From contig CAYZHM010000008.1 in the NCBI GenBank assembly GCA_964478225.1, positions 14,811 to 78,810 of the forward strand: a stretch of 64,000 nucleotides of DNA, given 5' to 3'. Source of the stretch: CAYZHM01 sp964478225 (GTDB taxonomy: Bacteria; Pseudomonadota; Alphaproteobacteria; Micavibrionales; Micavibrionaceae). The notes below the pieces were generated by a model that searched no databases, was not told the origin of the DNA, and was given only the letters and a program-made list of their open reading frames with translations. Below, one piece after another: positions 52,801 through 60,659 of this stretch. Position 1 is the stretch's first letter. Each line of letters opens with the position of its first letter. Both the position numbers and the translations under genes were made by a program.

Positions 52801-54324
52801 GCTTTTTGTCACAAGGTTGACATCAAGTGGACTCGTCATAAGGCTAAAATTCAGTGTATCGATTCCAGCCCCGGCTTGAATGGTGTCGTTGCCCAGGCTG
52901 CCGTATATGACGTCGTTGCCAGCCCCTGTTGTAATCGTGTCTTTCCCCTGACCTCCATACACAGTCACATCAGCGTCACTTGTCGTAATGATATTGCCGT
53001 TGGCTACATTTGATAAAACGTGCTTGTTCCCTGCAGCATCTGACGGACTGTTTACTGTCTTAATGGCAACGCTTTGTTCAGGTATGTCATAAACCTGTAC
53101 TTTTTGGTTTTCTGCAGGCTCAGTTTCGCCGCTTAGCGGATCATATTCCGAACGCATCTGTATATTCAGATTAAAGCCGCTTGCTGCATTGGGAATTGGA
53201 TAGCGCACAACAAGCTCGATTTTGTCAGTTTCTGTCAGCGCAGGGTTGTCCAAAACATAATTAGCACCTGTGCGTGCAATGCTGGTGAATGTATTGGCTG
53301 TTTGATCGTAATAGCCAAGCTCGAAATCAGCCGGAATTCCGCTGATTACAACCTGTGTTACATCATAGCCAGGAAGAAGGTCAGGCACGAGACTCAAAAC
53401 ACGAGCAGCCATCGTATTGCTGAACAGCAGAGGATTATCAGCATATATGGTGTGGGCCATATTGATGGTGCTCGTGTTTATCGTCTCAGAAGAAAACTGA
53501 TGTGCAGGATCTGGCAGAACTGTTGATAAGAGGCTGCCGCCACCGCCGCGAATAACATCGCCTCCAAGCTCGTTTGTGCCCCCAACCTGCAGAAAATCAA
53601 CTTTAAACGAAAATCTGCCTGTAGGTCCTTCGATTGGTTCTCCATCATTTTTAGGTGCGGTAAAATCTTCCTTGTGTTGATCATTATACTCTTCAGGCGT
53701 TCCGCGGCTTGCAGGTGGAGGAACAGGCTTGGCTTTTAATGCCCCGTCCGCATCCTTCATAAATTCTGCTCTGGAACTTTTGACGCTCTGCATAACGTCA
53801 TTCGAAGGAGTGTTCTGCTGCTCTTGAGCATCAACACGCAATTGGGAGCTGTTATTGCTTTCCGCACTTTGCTTGAAGGCTTCTAAGTAAGATGCAATGT
53901 CAAAAAAATCATCAGCGGCCTTCTGCATTTGCTCGCTATGATCTTCTGGCGCCGCAGTGTCTGCTTCTTTTTCTTCCAAAGAGTCCTGATCTTCTGTTTC
54001 AAGACTGGTAAAAGAAAACAGATCATTCTGTGTAATATTCTCAATCGTTCCAATTTTGCTTAGAATATCTTGTGCGGACACTGGTGTTTCATTGTGAATA
54101 AACTGGGGTGCGTCGCTTTCTGAAAACATGATGAGGGCAAGGCCTGGGAAGAAAATTTGAGCGCCTGTTGCCGGATCGCTCATAACAACATCAGGGCCAA
54201 CAATGTCAATTTTGACGGCCGAAAGATCAATATCTGACAATGAAACGCTTTCGCCTGGTTTGACGTCTACTCTGATCTGTTGCCCCGCTTGAGGCATTGA
54301 AACGGTGATTCCCGTATCGGTCAT
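49816..54324 (-). CDS. Giant RTX adhesin-like protein, main type I secretion substrate
   Basis: I start at the ATG at 54324, preceded by GGGA; the GTG at 54339 has no ribosome site. The protein has about 1502 residues. The N-terminal ~110 (KPGESVSLSDIDLSAVKIDIVGPDVVMSDP) resembles the start of adhesins retained at the outer membrane. An acidic Gln/Glu-rich linker comes next, then from about residue 440 dozens of RTX nonapeptides (YGGQGKDTI, GGAGNDTI, GGEGNDTLIGG) interrupted by repeated beta modules. The C terminus is Thr- and Glu-rich. It would fold with calcium outside the cell and mediate attachment or cell-cell contact. The ABC and HlyD genes follow on the same strand. Confidence 0.92.
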   Translation of the reverse strand: MTDTGITVSMPQAGQQIRVDVKPGESVSLSDIDLSAVKIDIVGPDVVMSDPATGAQIFFPGLALIMFSESDAPQFIHNETPVSAQDILSKIGTIENITQNDLFSFTSLETEDQDSLEEKEADTAAPEDHSEQMQKAADDFFDIASYLEAFKQSAESNNSSQLRVDAQEQQNTPSNDVMQSVKSSRAEFMKDADGALKAKPVPPPASRGTPEEYNDQHKEDFTAPKNDGEPIEGPTGRFSFKVDFLQVGGTNELGGDVIRGGGGSLLSTVLPDPAHQFSSETINTSTINMAHTIYADNPLLFSNTMAARVLSLVPDLLPGYDVTQVVISGIPADFELGYYDQTANTFTSIARTGANYVLDNPALTETDKIELVVRYPIPNAASGFNLNIQMRSEYDPLSGETEPAENQKVQVYDIPEQSVAIKTVNSPSDAAGNKHVLSNVANGNIITTSDADVTVYGGQGKDTITTGAGNDVIYGSLGNDTIQAGAGIDTLNFSLMTSPLDVNLVTKSASINNAQYVQSIKGFENLVGGSGSDILTGNELDNNIKGGAGNDTISGYLGNNALDGGEGVDTVRFDFTNTTVNANLTTGTANIGGAISTLANFERMVGGKGNDYLYGDAASNIIWGDAGDDTLIGAGGNDRLVGGAGSDLFIAELNDGDDTIDGDDGIAGVTGVVNSVDYSQFASPAGLNVNFNTTDAEQYTSVYINGETDRIRNITKLIGTTADDVMVNNGTGRFLIGGAGNDIITGGTGNDFIAGGTGNNTLNGGGGLDTISFHDLATSVQVDVKESTARHGANTTLFAGFSRYDLTNHNDTFISSSHENDYARGLAGDDYFYGSDGNDTFFGDEGIDTIDYSAAAGGISVDIGGETGTATGSMGSDALYGFENIRTGAGNDSIHGSSANNIIVSGAGNDTILSSLGADTIDGGDGEDILDYHNNGERIYVTMNTIDSNGYNEVGKDINGTIDKIKSIEKIYGSNFDDYFVGDSRNNNFNGGAGADNFSGSLGNDIYDGGDAIFVDTITYLYQKNIVVDMEITNADGYSEVTITADGKTDLIKNIENIYGSNYALAGDIIKGNDLNNYFRGNAGDDILYGRGGNDNLVGDTGNDTIYGGTGNDTIAGGAGNDTLFGDEGHDNFIMYHTGADVIDGGTGIDTIGYNTLNSNLNFNINLSTNMDNLGNSFSNIENVLGSRFDDVITGSSGNNLLEGFMGNDVISGMDGEDQLNGGEGNDTLIGGKGYDILDGGNGNDTADYSLAADYVEVDLNDNMAWRDGDGLFDELYDIENVTGSDYNDHLMGNSYDNILAGGAGDDVLEGRGGSNTLNGGDGADTAVYTAHNGSIRYESGAVIKTSAAGGTVLGTDALIDIEKIIGGSHNDTFNLDTSELADFSLINGGTGYDRIALSGGLSDDGLTLNSIFNDIEEIDFTGSTLFGGDQFDLSMNDIIGITDANNKLRLAVGSDFDLNIIPTGYSLTNSDSLDNVNTYVFTSDSDPTETVTLEIETVATS

Positions 54325-54379
54325 TCTGCTATTTCCCACACTTTATATAGCTTCTTACTTACTAGTATAAAAAAAACAC

Positions 54380-54395
54380 ATTAAAATTATGTAAA
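54380..54395 (-). promoter_or_regulatory. Copy of the 16-base RTX upstream element
   Basis: TTTACATAATTTTAAT in gene orientation, identical to 45183-45198. A TATACT follows 10 bases further toward the gene. AT-rich flanks make part of the match easier by chance, but 16 identical bases at similar spacing before two RTX genes is unlikely to be random. Confidence 0.5.
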
Positions 54396-54518
54396 AATTT
54401 ATATAAATCTTACCGAATAAATAGAATGGGATTATTCCCTGAAAAGCCTAGTTTTGCCTTGGTTGAGCATAGCTGAGGGGATAGCATAGACTCGGACATT
54501 TTCACCGATGGTTTTAAC

Positions 54519-55808
54519 ATGCTCAAAAAGACATTCATTACGATAAATACGTCTATTTTCAATTACTTAACCCCCCCTATGCTCTTTATGGTTTTTGCTG
54601 CTGGGGGTGTGGTTCTGGGTCTGTGGGACAATATTACGGCGAATTTTCAGACCAATATCGGCCTTAATGGATTGATATTTATAGTTATTTTTGTTGGATG
54701 TATTAAAATTTTCTTCCAGAACTACTGCCTTTGGGGTGTGGCCCGATATCTGCAGAAGGTTGAGGATCTAGAAAATGATGATGAAGCCGATGAAACTGCG
54801 GCTGAATTGCTATCTAAGGAATTGAAGAATAAGGAATATTTTCTCGACCGCCAAAAAATGCAAAGAGCGCTTGAGGGCTTGCAGACTTACGGCCATATGC
54901 AACTGAGTGCGCATGATGCAGCTGTTATCCGCGCCAAACTTGATAGGCATATCAAGGCTGATAAAAGCGTTGCGACCTATCTAGCCGGAATCTTGGTTAT
55001 GTTGGGCCTTATAGGAACTTTTTGGGGCCTGCTGATTACAATTTCATCAGTCGGCGCGGCTATGGGAGACGTCTCAAAAAGTATGGCTGTTGCAGGATCT
55101 GATGAGAGCATGGCTGCTATGTCTCATTTCATTGATGGTATCAGTAAACCCTTGCAAGGGATGGGGATTGCTTTTAGCTCCTCGTTGTTTGGTCTGACCG
55201 GTTCTTTATTCGTGGGAATGTTAAATTTCTTTGCGGGACTAGCGCAGTTTAGATTTTTGGAAAGCGTTAATCGTTGGATTGATGCTCATGTTCCTGAAAT
55301 AGGTTCTGATATTGCTGAACCCCAGGAAATGGCTGAAAACGCGCAAGATCATGATTTAAAGGCATGGCTCGGCGCCTTTATACAGCTTTCTGCGAAGGCC
55401 AATAAGCGCATGACCATGAATTTTGCGGCTTTAAGCCAATTAACCGAGGCAATTAATCGGCAGTTCTTGGGTCATTCTGAATTCATGCAAGTGCAAAAGG
55501 ATATACAAACAAGCCTTCAGAGCATCGGAAAAGCCTTACAGGACTTAAAATCTTTAACCAACTCCAAGCAGGATGAAGCTATATTTAGCAGCAAATTACT
55601 CGGGGTTATGGAGGCAAACGGAGAGAAGCTAAATAATCTTTGTGAGGCCATTCAAAAGCAGGCGGGAGATCAAGAAAAGACGCAGTCTGAGCTTCAGATG
55701 AAAAGCAATGAACTGTCTCAAATCTCTGTGCAAATAAGCTCTATTTTGCAGGAAATAGATCAAAACAGCCAGTTTGTTCAAAATCGCTTGAGTAAGAAAG
55801 ACACATAG
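54519..55808 (+). CDS. MotA/TolQ/ExbB-type proton channel protein
   Basis: The 429-residue protein has two membrane segments near the start (PPMLFMVFAAGGVVLGLW; GLIFIVIFVGCIKIFF), a long cytoplasmic stretch, then two more (TYLAGILVMLGLIGTFWGLLITI, about 150-172; MGIAFSSSLFGLTGSLFVGML, about 210-230) of the MotA/TolQ type, and a coiled-coil tail of about 190 residues. It would assemble around the MotB-like protein of the next gene and convert proton flow into work. The operon ends with a TolC-like channel, which links it to type I secretion rather than flagella. Confidence 0.85.
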   Translation: MLKKTFITINTSIFNYLTPPMLFMVFAAGGVVLGLWDNITANFQTNIGLNGLIFIVIFVGCIKIFFQNYCLWGVARYLQKVEDLENDDEADETAAELLSKELKNKEYFLDRQKMQRALEGLQTYGHMQLSAHDAAVIRAKLDRHIKADKSVATYLAGILVMLGLIGTFWGLLITISSVGAAMGDVSKSMAVAGSDESMAAMSHFIDGISKPLQGMGIAFSSSLFGLTGSLFVGMLNFFAGLAQFRFLESVNRWIDAHVPEIGSDIAEPQEMAENAQDHDLKAWLGAFIQLSAKANKRMTMNFAALSQLTEAINRQFLGHSEFMQVQKDIQTSLQSIGKALQDLKSLTNSKQDEAIFSSKLLGVMEANGEKLNNLCEAIQKQAGDQEKTQSELQMKSNELSQISVQISSILQEIDQNSQFVQNRLSKKDT

Positions 55809-55826
55809 GAGCTCTCAGGTTAAATT

Positions 55827-56519
55827 ATGAGCAGTCGCGATGATGATATAGCCGAAATTGCGTGGCCCGGATTTGTTGATATTCTTTCGGCGGTCATTAT
55901 GATGTTTGTGTTTTTTGTTATGATTTTGTCGATTGTGATGTTTGTTCTAAGCATCAACCATCAGCAAATGATTGAGAGGGACAATGTTCAAAAAATCCGC
56001 GAAGGTATCGAGAATATCAAATCGCAAATTTTGGCAAAAAACCAGCTAACCCCCGAAGAATTTGAGATTCAGATACAAAAAATCAATGAATTGCAGGAAT
56101 TATCACAAGAAAACAACAAATTAAATAAGAAAATAGCCCAATTGAAGGCCGATTTGGCCAAATCTAATGAACAAAATGTCATTGTTGCGCAAGATAGCAG
56201 CAGTTTAACGGTGGTTTATAAGAAAAACGATGTCACGCTTACTGAAATTACCGAAAGCATGATCGCTGATTTTTTGGGGAATATGGATAAAGAAACCCGT
56301 CAAAAAGTCCGAATTGTTATTGAGGCCGGTGATAATCCGGAAACAAAATCTTTAAGTGTTTCACGTGAAATAGCGCTCGCGCGCACCCTAAACGTTCGGA
56401 ACGTCATTCTAGAAGGCGGCATAGCTGCTCCACGCGTGTCTGTTGCTTACAAAGACCCCGAAAAAATTGAGGATTCTTATCATTGGGTAAGAATAAAAAT
56501 AGATGTACCCAAGCCCTAA
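55827..56519 (+). CDS. MotB/OmpA-like stator partner
   Basis: The 230-residue protein has one N-terminal membrane segment with an aspartate at its cytoplasmic edge (GFVDILSAVIMMFVFFVMIL, about 13-32), as MotB, TolR and ExbD require for proton passage. A coiled coil covers about 85-115. The C-terminal half is OmpA-like but divergent, with SVSREIALARTLNVRNVILEGG standing for the usual helix. It could reach peptidoglycan or a secretion component. It lies 18 bases after the MotA-like gene and overlaps the TolC-like gene by 17. Confidence 0.8.
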   Translation: MSSRDDDIAEIAWPGFVDILSAVIMMFVFFVMILSIVMFVLSINHQQMIERDNVQKIREGIENIKSQILAKNQLTPEEFEIQIQKINELQELSQENNKLNKKIAQLKADLAKSNEQNVIVAQDSSSLTVVYKKNDVTLTEITESMIADFLGNMDKETRQKVRIVIEAGDNPETKSLSVSREIALARTLNVRNVILEGGIAAPRVSVAYKDPEKIEDSYHWVRIKIDVPKP

Positions 56520-57837
56520 AATCAGAGCATTGCTTTATGCATCGGCCATCGTAATCGGTGTGGCCCTCCCCTGCTCTGCTTTAGCTGGCGGCTCTGATGT
56601 CACAATGGAAAGATCTGTTGAAATGGCTCTGGCCCGCAGTCCTGAAATTCAAATCGCTTCCAAACAAACACAGCAAGCAGGATATTCTGTTGACGAGGCA
56701 AAAGCTGGTTATTACCCCCGCGTGGATGTTTTTGCGCAGACAGGCAGAGAATATAATGATCCTGCAAGTTTCCGAGGAGGAACAATTGCAACAGGGACAA
56801 GCAATACAAATATGTCCTCGACCGCGTCTTTCTCTGTAAATCAGCCGGTTTTTAGAGGTTTTCAGACGCAGGAAGAAATCCGCAGACGCAAGCAGCTTGT
56901 TGAATCTTCTGAAATTCAGGCCGTTCAGGTTCAAGAACAGATTATACTAAGCACCGTCGATGCCTATCTCCGGGTTTTACAAAGCCAGCAAGCTGTCGCT
57001 GATGCCGCTATGTTTGTGCAGACGATGGAAGATATATTCGCCAAGCTGGTTTTAATGGTTGAAATTGGGGCGGAAAGCGACGCCAAGCTTAAGTTTGTTA
57101 ATGCGCGTATCCAGAATGCTCGGCAGCAAAAGATATCCATAGAGGCGCAATTATCGGATGCTTTGAACGATTTGGAGCTTTTGACCGGCCCTACCCCACC
57201 CTTCGAAGCGTTACATCCCCTTGAAAATTTCAGTTTGGGGACTTTGGAAACCTATTTCCAACAAGCCCAGGATTACAATAAAGAGCTGCAAATTAACAAA
57301 TCAGATCGCCAGGCCCTTGCGCATCAACTTGAAGCCGTAAAAGGACAATACTACCCTACGCTGGATGCAGTGTTTGAAGTGAGGGAATCTAAGGATGTTG
57401 GCGGAGAAATTGGACACAATAATAATGCCTCGGGCATGTTGCAGATGAATTACAATTTGTTTGATGGTTTTGCACGAAATGCTTCAAAGAACAGGGTTTT
57501 AAGTCAGATTCAAGAAATCGACATTACGATTGAAAAACTAACCCGAGACATCAATCAGCATATCAAACTTCTTTATAATCAACTGCAATCGCTTGAGAGA
57601 GAGTGGTACAGCGTTGATCAGGAGATCACGGCCAACGATGAATTGCGAGGACTGAACCAGGAACAATTTGAACTGGGCGAAGGTAATATTCTGGAGCTTG
57701 TAGAAAGTGAAGAACGTTATTTTGATTCAAAAATCAAAAAATATAGAGTTGAGTTTGATTATACGTCGTCAATTTTTAATTTATATCAGAAAATTGGTGT
57801 TCTAAATCAAACGTTTAATCAAAAGAGCGCGCGTTAG
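56503..57837 (+). CDS. TolC-family outer-membrane efflux or secretion channel
   Basis: The 444-residue protein has a signal peptide (LLYASAIVIGVALPCSALA, cut near residue 28), then two repeats of the outer-membrane efflux domain: SVEMALARSPEIQIA, then the second beginning near QAQDYNKELQINKSDRQALAHQLEAVKGQYYPTLD. FDGFARNASKNRV is the usual outer hairpin region. It is the probable outer-membrane channel for the ABC-HlyD exporter on the opposite strand. Placement directly after two proton-channel genes is notable. Confidence 0.92.
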   Translation: MYPSPKIRALLYASAIVIGVALPCSALAGGSDVTMERSVEMALARSPEIQIASKQTQQAGYSVDEAKAGYYPRVDVFAQTGREYNDPASFRGGTIATGTSNTNMSSTASFSVNQPVFRGFQTQEEIRRRKQLVESSEIQAVQVQEQIILSTVDAYLRVLQSQQAVADAAMFVQTMEDIFAKLVLMVEIGAESDAKLKFVNARIQNARQQKISIEAQLSDALNDLELLTGPTPPFEALHPLENFSLGTLETYFQQAQDYNKELQINKSDRQALAHQLEAVKGQYYPTLDAVFEVRESKDVGGEIGHNNNASGMLQMNYNLFDGFARNASKNRVLSQIQEIDITIEKLTRDINQHIKLLYNQLQSLEREWYSVDQEITANDELRGLNQEQFELGEGNILELVESEERYFDSKIKKYRVEFDYTSSIFNLYQKIGVLNQTFNQKSAR

Positions 57838-57936
57838 GCCTGCTTTGACCCGCGCATGACCCGAAAACGCTCCGCCGTTCTTCAGAAGCAAGATTTTTAG
57901 GAGTTGTGAAGCGGATATATGAGCCGGGTCTGAAAT

Positions 57937-58620
57937 TTAATTGCCAAACAAACGTTGGAAAAAGGTTAGCTCTTTTTGTTTTTGTAGCTCGTAGTAAATC
58001 CGTTTGTTCTGATTTTGCAACTTTTGGATTGTCTTTTCGAGAATTTCCATCTGAGAAGCTGGAGCTGCTGATGAAACCCCCTCCTCTGCCGCCACAGGGG
58101 GCTCTTCCTTTTTATCACTGTTGGCAGGAGTGACAGGCAACGTTACTGTTTTATCGCGTTGATCGGTCAGCAGCAAAGTTAAACGTTTCTGCTGTTCCTG
58201 AGATTGTGCAAGGCTGCTCTGCAAATGTTCAATTTGCTCCATAAGCTGCCTGCGCTCCCTTTCACGCTCTGTCTCGGTCGATCCTTTCTCTGCCTCGTAT
58301 CTGCGAATGCGTTCGCGCAATACTTCTATTTCAACTTGTACAGATGACGAGGAATTGGGATTCGGTTTCGTGTGAGATTCTGGTACAGAAAAAGAGTGTT
58401 TCAGAGTGGCTTGTCCTGGATTAGACTCAGCTGTATTGGGTGTTCTTTCTGGCACCTCTCTCACTTTATCTCCGTAGACCCGAATAAGCTCAGACACGTC
58501 GATTTTGGGGTTGTCATCTTCGTCTTTAAGGACGGTAATTCCCTTCTTATCAATGTGCCGATAAAGCGTTGCTCTGGTGATGCCCACCATATCGGCTGCT
58601 TTTGAAATTGAAACGCGCAT
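57937..58620 (-). CDS. Plasmid-type HTH and coiled-coil DNA-binding protein
   Basis: The 227-residue protein begins SISKAADMVGITRATLYRHIDKKGI, a helix-turn-helix like that of small plasmid replication-associated DNA-binding proteins (the N terminus of the KfrA-like and Acinetobacter plasmid 'replication DNA-binding' type, where the phrase IDVSELIRVYG also occurs). From about residue 95 it is a coiled coil (EIEVLRERIRRYEAEK; QIEHLQSSLAQSQEQQKRL) with a second at the C terminus. It is divergent from repC across the repeat-rich region, so it probably binds there as a regulator or partition-type protein. Confidence 0.75.
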   Translation of the reverse strand: MRVSISKAADMVGITRATLYRHIDKKGITVLKDEDDNPKIDVSELIRVYGDKVREVPERTPNTAESNPGQATLKHSFSVPESHTKPNPNSSSSVQVEIEVLRERIRRYEAEKGSTETERERERRQLMEQIEHLQSSLAQSQEQQKRLTLLLTDQRDKTVTLPVTPANSDKKEEPPVAAEEGVSSAAPASQMEILEKTIQKLQNQNKRIYYELQKQKELTFFQRLFGN

Positions 58621-58663
58621 GTAAAAAACCCGGTGTTTATCGTTGGCTTATAAAACAACACAA

Positions 58664-58720
58664 ACCACTGTTTGGTGGTGTTCGCTCCGATCAGTATAAC
58701 AAATGAACTCTCTTTGCCAA
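58664..58720 (-). promoter_or_regulatory. Promoter and possible operator of the HTH gene
   Basis: Read on the minus strand: TTGGCA (58720-58715), 16 bases, TATACT (58698-58693), both close to sigma-70 consensus. Just downstream, ACCAC (58664-58668) and GTGGT (58675-58679) form a short inverted repeat that could be an autoregulatory site. The gene starts about 65 bases after the predicted transcription start. Confidence 0.65.
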
Positions 58721-58747
58721 GCGATACAATACAGTATTCCTTAAATA

Positions 58748-58957
58748 ATACACACAACGCAAGGAATTGAGTCGAGGAGATTCGCACACACATATACACG
58801 TTCTGATACAGTGTATATACCGCCCCCACTCTTTCGACTTCTGGTGATGATAAATAAAAACACAATAAAAACAAGTCGGTAGAGCTATACAGGTGTGTAT
58901 GTTTAATAATGTATCATGATGTATATTCAGTGTGTATAGTTGTCGTGATTAATACAC
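58748..58957. repeat. Iteron-like GTGTAT repeats, candidate origin or regulator sites
   Basis: Within 210 bases the hexamer GTGTAT or its complement ATACAC occurs six times: 58748, 58794, 58811, 58895, 58932 and 58952 (first base of each). Four are extended as CAGTGTAT, CAGTGTAT, CAGTGTGTAT and CAGGTGTGTAT. The area is AT-rich and lies between the divergent HTH gene and repC. These are consistent with replication iterons or HTH-protein binding sites. A weak promoter-like TTGTCG-N17-TACTGT toward repC starts at 58940. Confidence 0.55.
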
Positions 58958-59093
58958 TGTGATACTGTTTAAAGCATTCGCAGACGAATCGTGTTTGCAT
59001 TGCGAGACTTCACCTCGCGTCTTCATAATCTCAGTATCTCGACCATTCCGGTCTATATCACCTTAAGGAGGAAAGCCTTACCTTTAAGAAAAT

Positions 59094-59165
59094 AAAAAAA
59101 CCGCAGCCAGTAAGCCACGGTTTTTTTTAAAGCTGAAAAGAGCGACTACGCCTTTCAAATTCGAC
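59094..59165 (-). ncRNA. Predicted antisense RNA controlling repC
   Basis: On the minus strand a promoter TTGCAC (59200-59195), 17 bases, TACAAT (59177-59172) would start transcription near 59165. About 65 bases on is a terminator: a 13-pair stem in RNA (A-run plus CCGUGGC pairing with GCUGCGG plus U-run, two G-U pairs, 6-base loop) followed by Us at 59100-59094. On the plus strand those two pairs would be C-A mismatches, so the hairpin is tuned to the minus-strand transcript. RepABC plasmids encode a counter-transcribed RNA of similar size just upstream of repC, which represses RepC synthesis. The position and size match. Confidence 0.75.
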
Positions 59166-59171
59166 ACTTGA

Positions 59172-59200
59172 ATTGTAGCGCTCTGCGGCCTGAAGTGCAA
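59172..59200 (-). promoter_or_regulatory. Promoter of the predicted antisense RNA
   Basis: TTGCAC and TACAAT (5 of 6 consensus bases each) with the optimal 17-base spacing, reading leftward, away from repC. No leftward gene begins here, which supports an RNA product. Confidence 0.75.
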
Positions 59201-59262
59201 GTCATGGATGATTTTGCAAACAGGTTTTTTTTGCTTTTTCAAAAGGTTTGCAGAAATGCGCT

Positions 59263-60591
59263 ATGGACAAACTATCACATAACGAAAATGACATAATAAC
59301 AAAGATTGGGAAAAGTGAGAGCAGGGGAGGGCGCATTTCTTCGGATGCGTATAGAGCTTCTCTGGGGTTATCCGATGACTTTTCCGGTTTGGAAGAAAAT
59401 GTTAACCGGTATGATTTGCTTTTATTAATTAAAAGAGTAGGGAAATCGGCAGGGTTTTCACCGCGTATGATTGGGCTTTTGGACTACTATATGTCTTTCA
59501 CGCGTGAAATTGATTGGGAGGAGGGGAGCCGCCCGATTGTTTTCCAGTCTGTGGCGAGAACATCCCTAGATTTAGGAGTTTCCGAGCGTCAAATTCAAAA
59601 ATTGGAAAAACAATTGTTTGAATTAGGGGCCATAACTTGGAACGATAGCGGAAATCACAGACGTTTTGGTCAAAGATGTGAACAGACCGGAGCTATTCTT
59701 TATGCATATGGCGTTGATTTGACGCCTCTCGCATATCTCAGGTCCGTGTTGGAAGAAAAATTACAGGAAAAACAACTTTACGATGACGCATGGATGGAAA
59801 CGAAACGCCAGATATCTTGGTATAGGCGTCAGATTTTAGCCCTGCATGCAGAAAGCGTAGAGAAGAGGAGGGAACAGATGTCCATCAACGGTCTCATGGA
59901 AGCATACGAAAAAATTTCCTTTTCAATCCGCACATACATGAAGCTAGAAGAGCTTAGAACCCTTCTTGAAAGCCACAAAAAGATTATGGAGCAACTTGTT
60001 TCTATTATTGTGGAAACAAGCTCTGTAAGAAAATTAAATCCTGTTAAATATACGGCCAAGGACGAACATAAGTTCGTCCACTACAAATTAACAAACCAAA
60101 AACAATCTGATAAATCAGAACAATGTAGCTTTCCGGACAAGTCGGAAAACAAAGGCTTTCAAAAAAGCTGTAGCAAAATTTTAGACACCAGCACGGCAAA
60201 CACAGAGCTCTTGGCCAACGCGGACACAAAGCTAGGGCTGCATCACCTCACACTCAAACAACTTCTTAACGCAGCAAGTGACAGGTTTAGAGCCAATATT
60301 CCCTTAAAATCTAGTCCCATGGTATGGGAAGATGTTGTTGAAGCAGGGTATAGAACCAAGAAAGACCTTGGAATTAGTCAAAAGTCATGGGGCGATGCAT
60401 GCGCCGTTCTGGGTCGTTCTGGAGCTGCTGTCTGTGTTCTTCTTACGGATCAAGCCGCATTGAGGGAAGAAAACCCGGTTCTCAAGCCCGCGGCTTATTT
60501 CAATTCTATGGTGTCGCGAGCCAGGGCAGGGGAGTTGCGTTTGCATAACTCTGTATTTGGGCTTTTAAAGCGGGCGGGTCATGACGCTTAA
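59263..60591 (+). CDS. repC: RepC-type plasmid replication initiator
   Basis: I start at the ATG at 59263; a TTG five codons earlier touches the AAGG that would be its ribosome site. The 442-residue protein has the RepC layout: an N-terminal winged-helix region with FTREIDWEEGSRPIVFQS and the DNA-contacting LGVSERQIQKLEKQLFELGAI, then WNDSGNHRRFG, a polar middle linker, and a C-terminal domain (KSWGDACAVLGRSGAAVCVLLTDQ; NPAAYFNSMVSRARAGELRL-like end). RepC initiates replication at an origin usually inside its own gene. No repA or repB precedes it; instead a divergent HTH gene does. It implies that this scaffold is, or came from, an extrachromosomal replicon. Confidence 0.9.
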   Translation: MDKLSHNENDIITKIGKSESRGGRISSDAYRASLGLSDDFSGLEENVNRYDLLLLIKRVGKSAGFSPRMIGLLDYYMSFTREIDWEEGSRPIVFQSVARTSLDLGVSERQIQKLEKQLFELGAITWNDSGNHRRFGQRCEQTGAILYAYGVDLTPLAYLRSVLEEKLQEKQLYDDAWMETKRQISWYRRQILALHAESVEKRREQMSINGLMEAYEKISFSIRTYMKLEELRTLLESHKKIMEQLVSIIVETSSVRKLNPVKYTAKDEHKFVHYKLTNQKQSDKSEQCSFPDKSENKGFQKSCSKILDTSTANTELLANADTKLGLHHLTLKQLLNAASDRFRANIPLKSSPMVWEDVVEAGYRTKKDLGISQKSWGDACAVLGRSGAAVCVLLTDQAALREENPVLKPAAYFNSMVSRARAGELRLHNSVFGLLKRAGHDA

Positions 60592-60659
60592 ATGCCCCTG
60601 TTTTCTTTTGCTTTGTTATCTGGTCTTGAATCTTTCTCAGTTTCAGGCATAAAAGGGCG

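Noticed and set aside
50000..53000. Repetitive GC/AT pattern as a CRISPR or tandem DNA repeat
   Set aside because: The periodicity is the RTX nonapeptide coding pattern with varied codons. There are no identical repeats with unique spacers.
54519..56519. MotA-like and MotB-like pair as a Zorya-type antiphage system
   Set aside because: Zorya needs additional ZorC/D or ZorE nuclease or helicase genes beside the pair. Here the third gene is a TolC-like channel and the neighbours are type I secretion genes.
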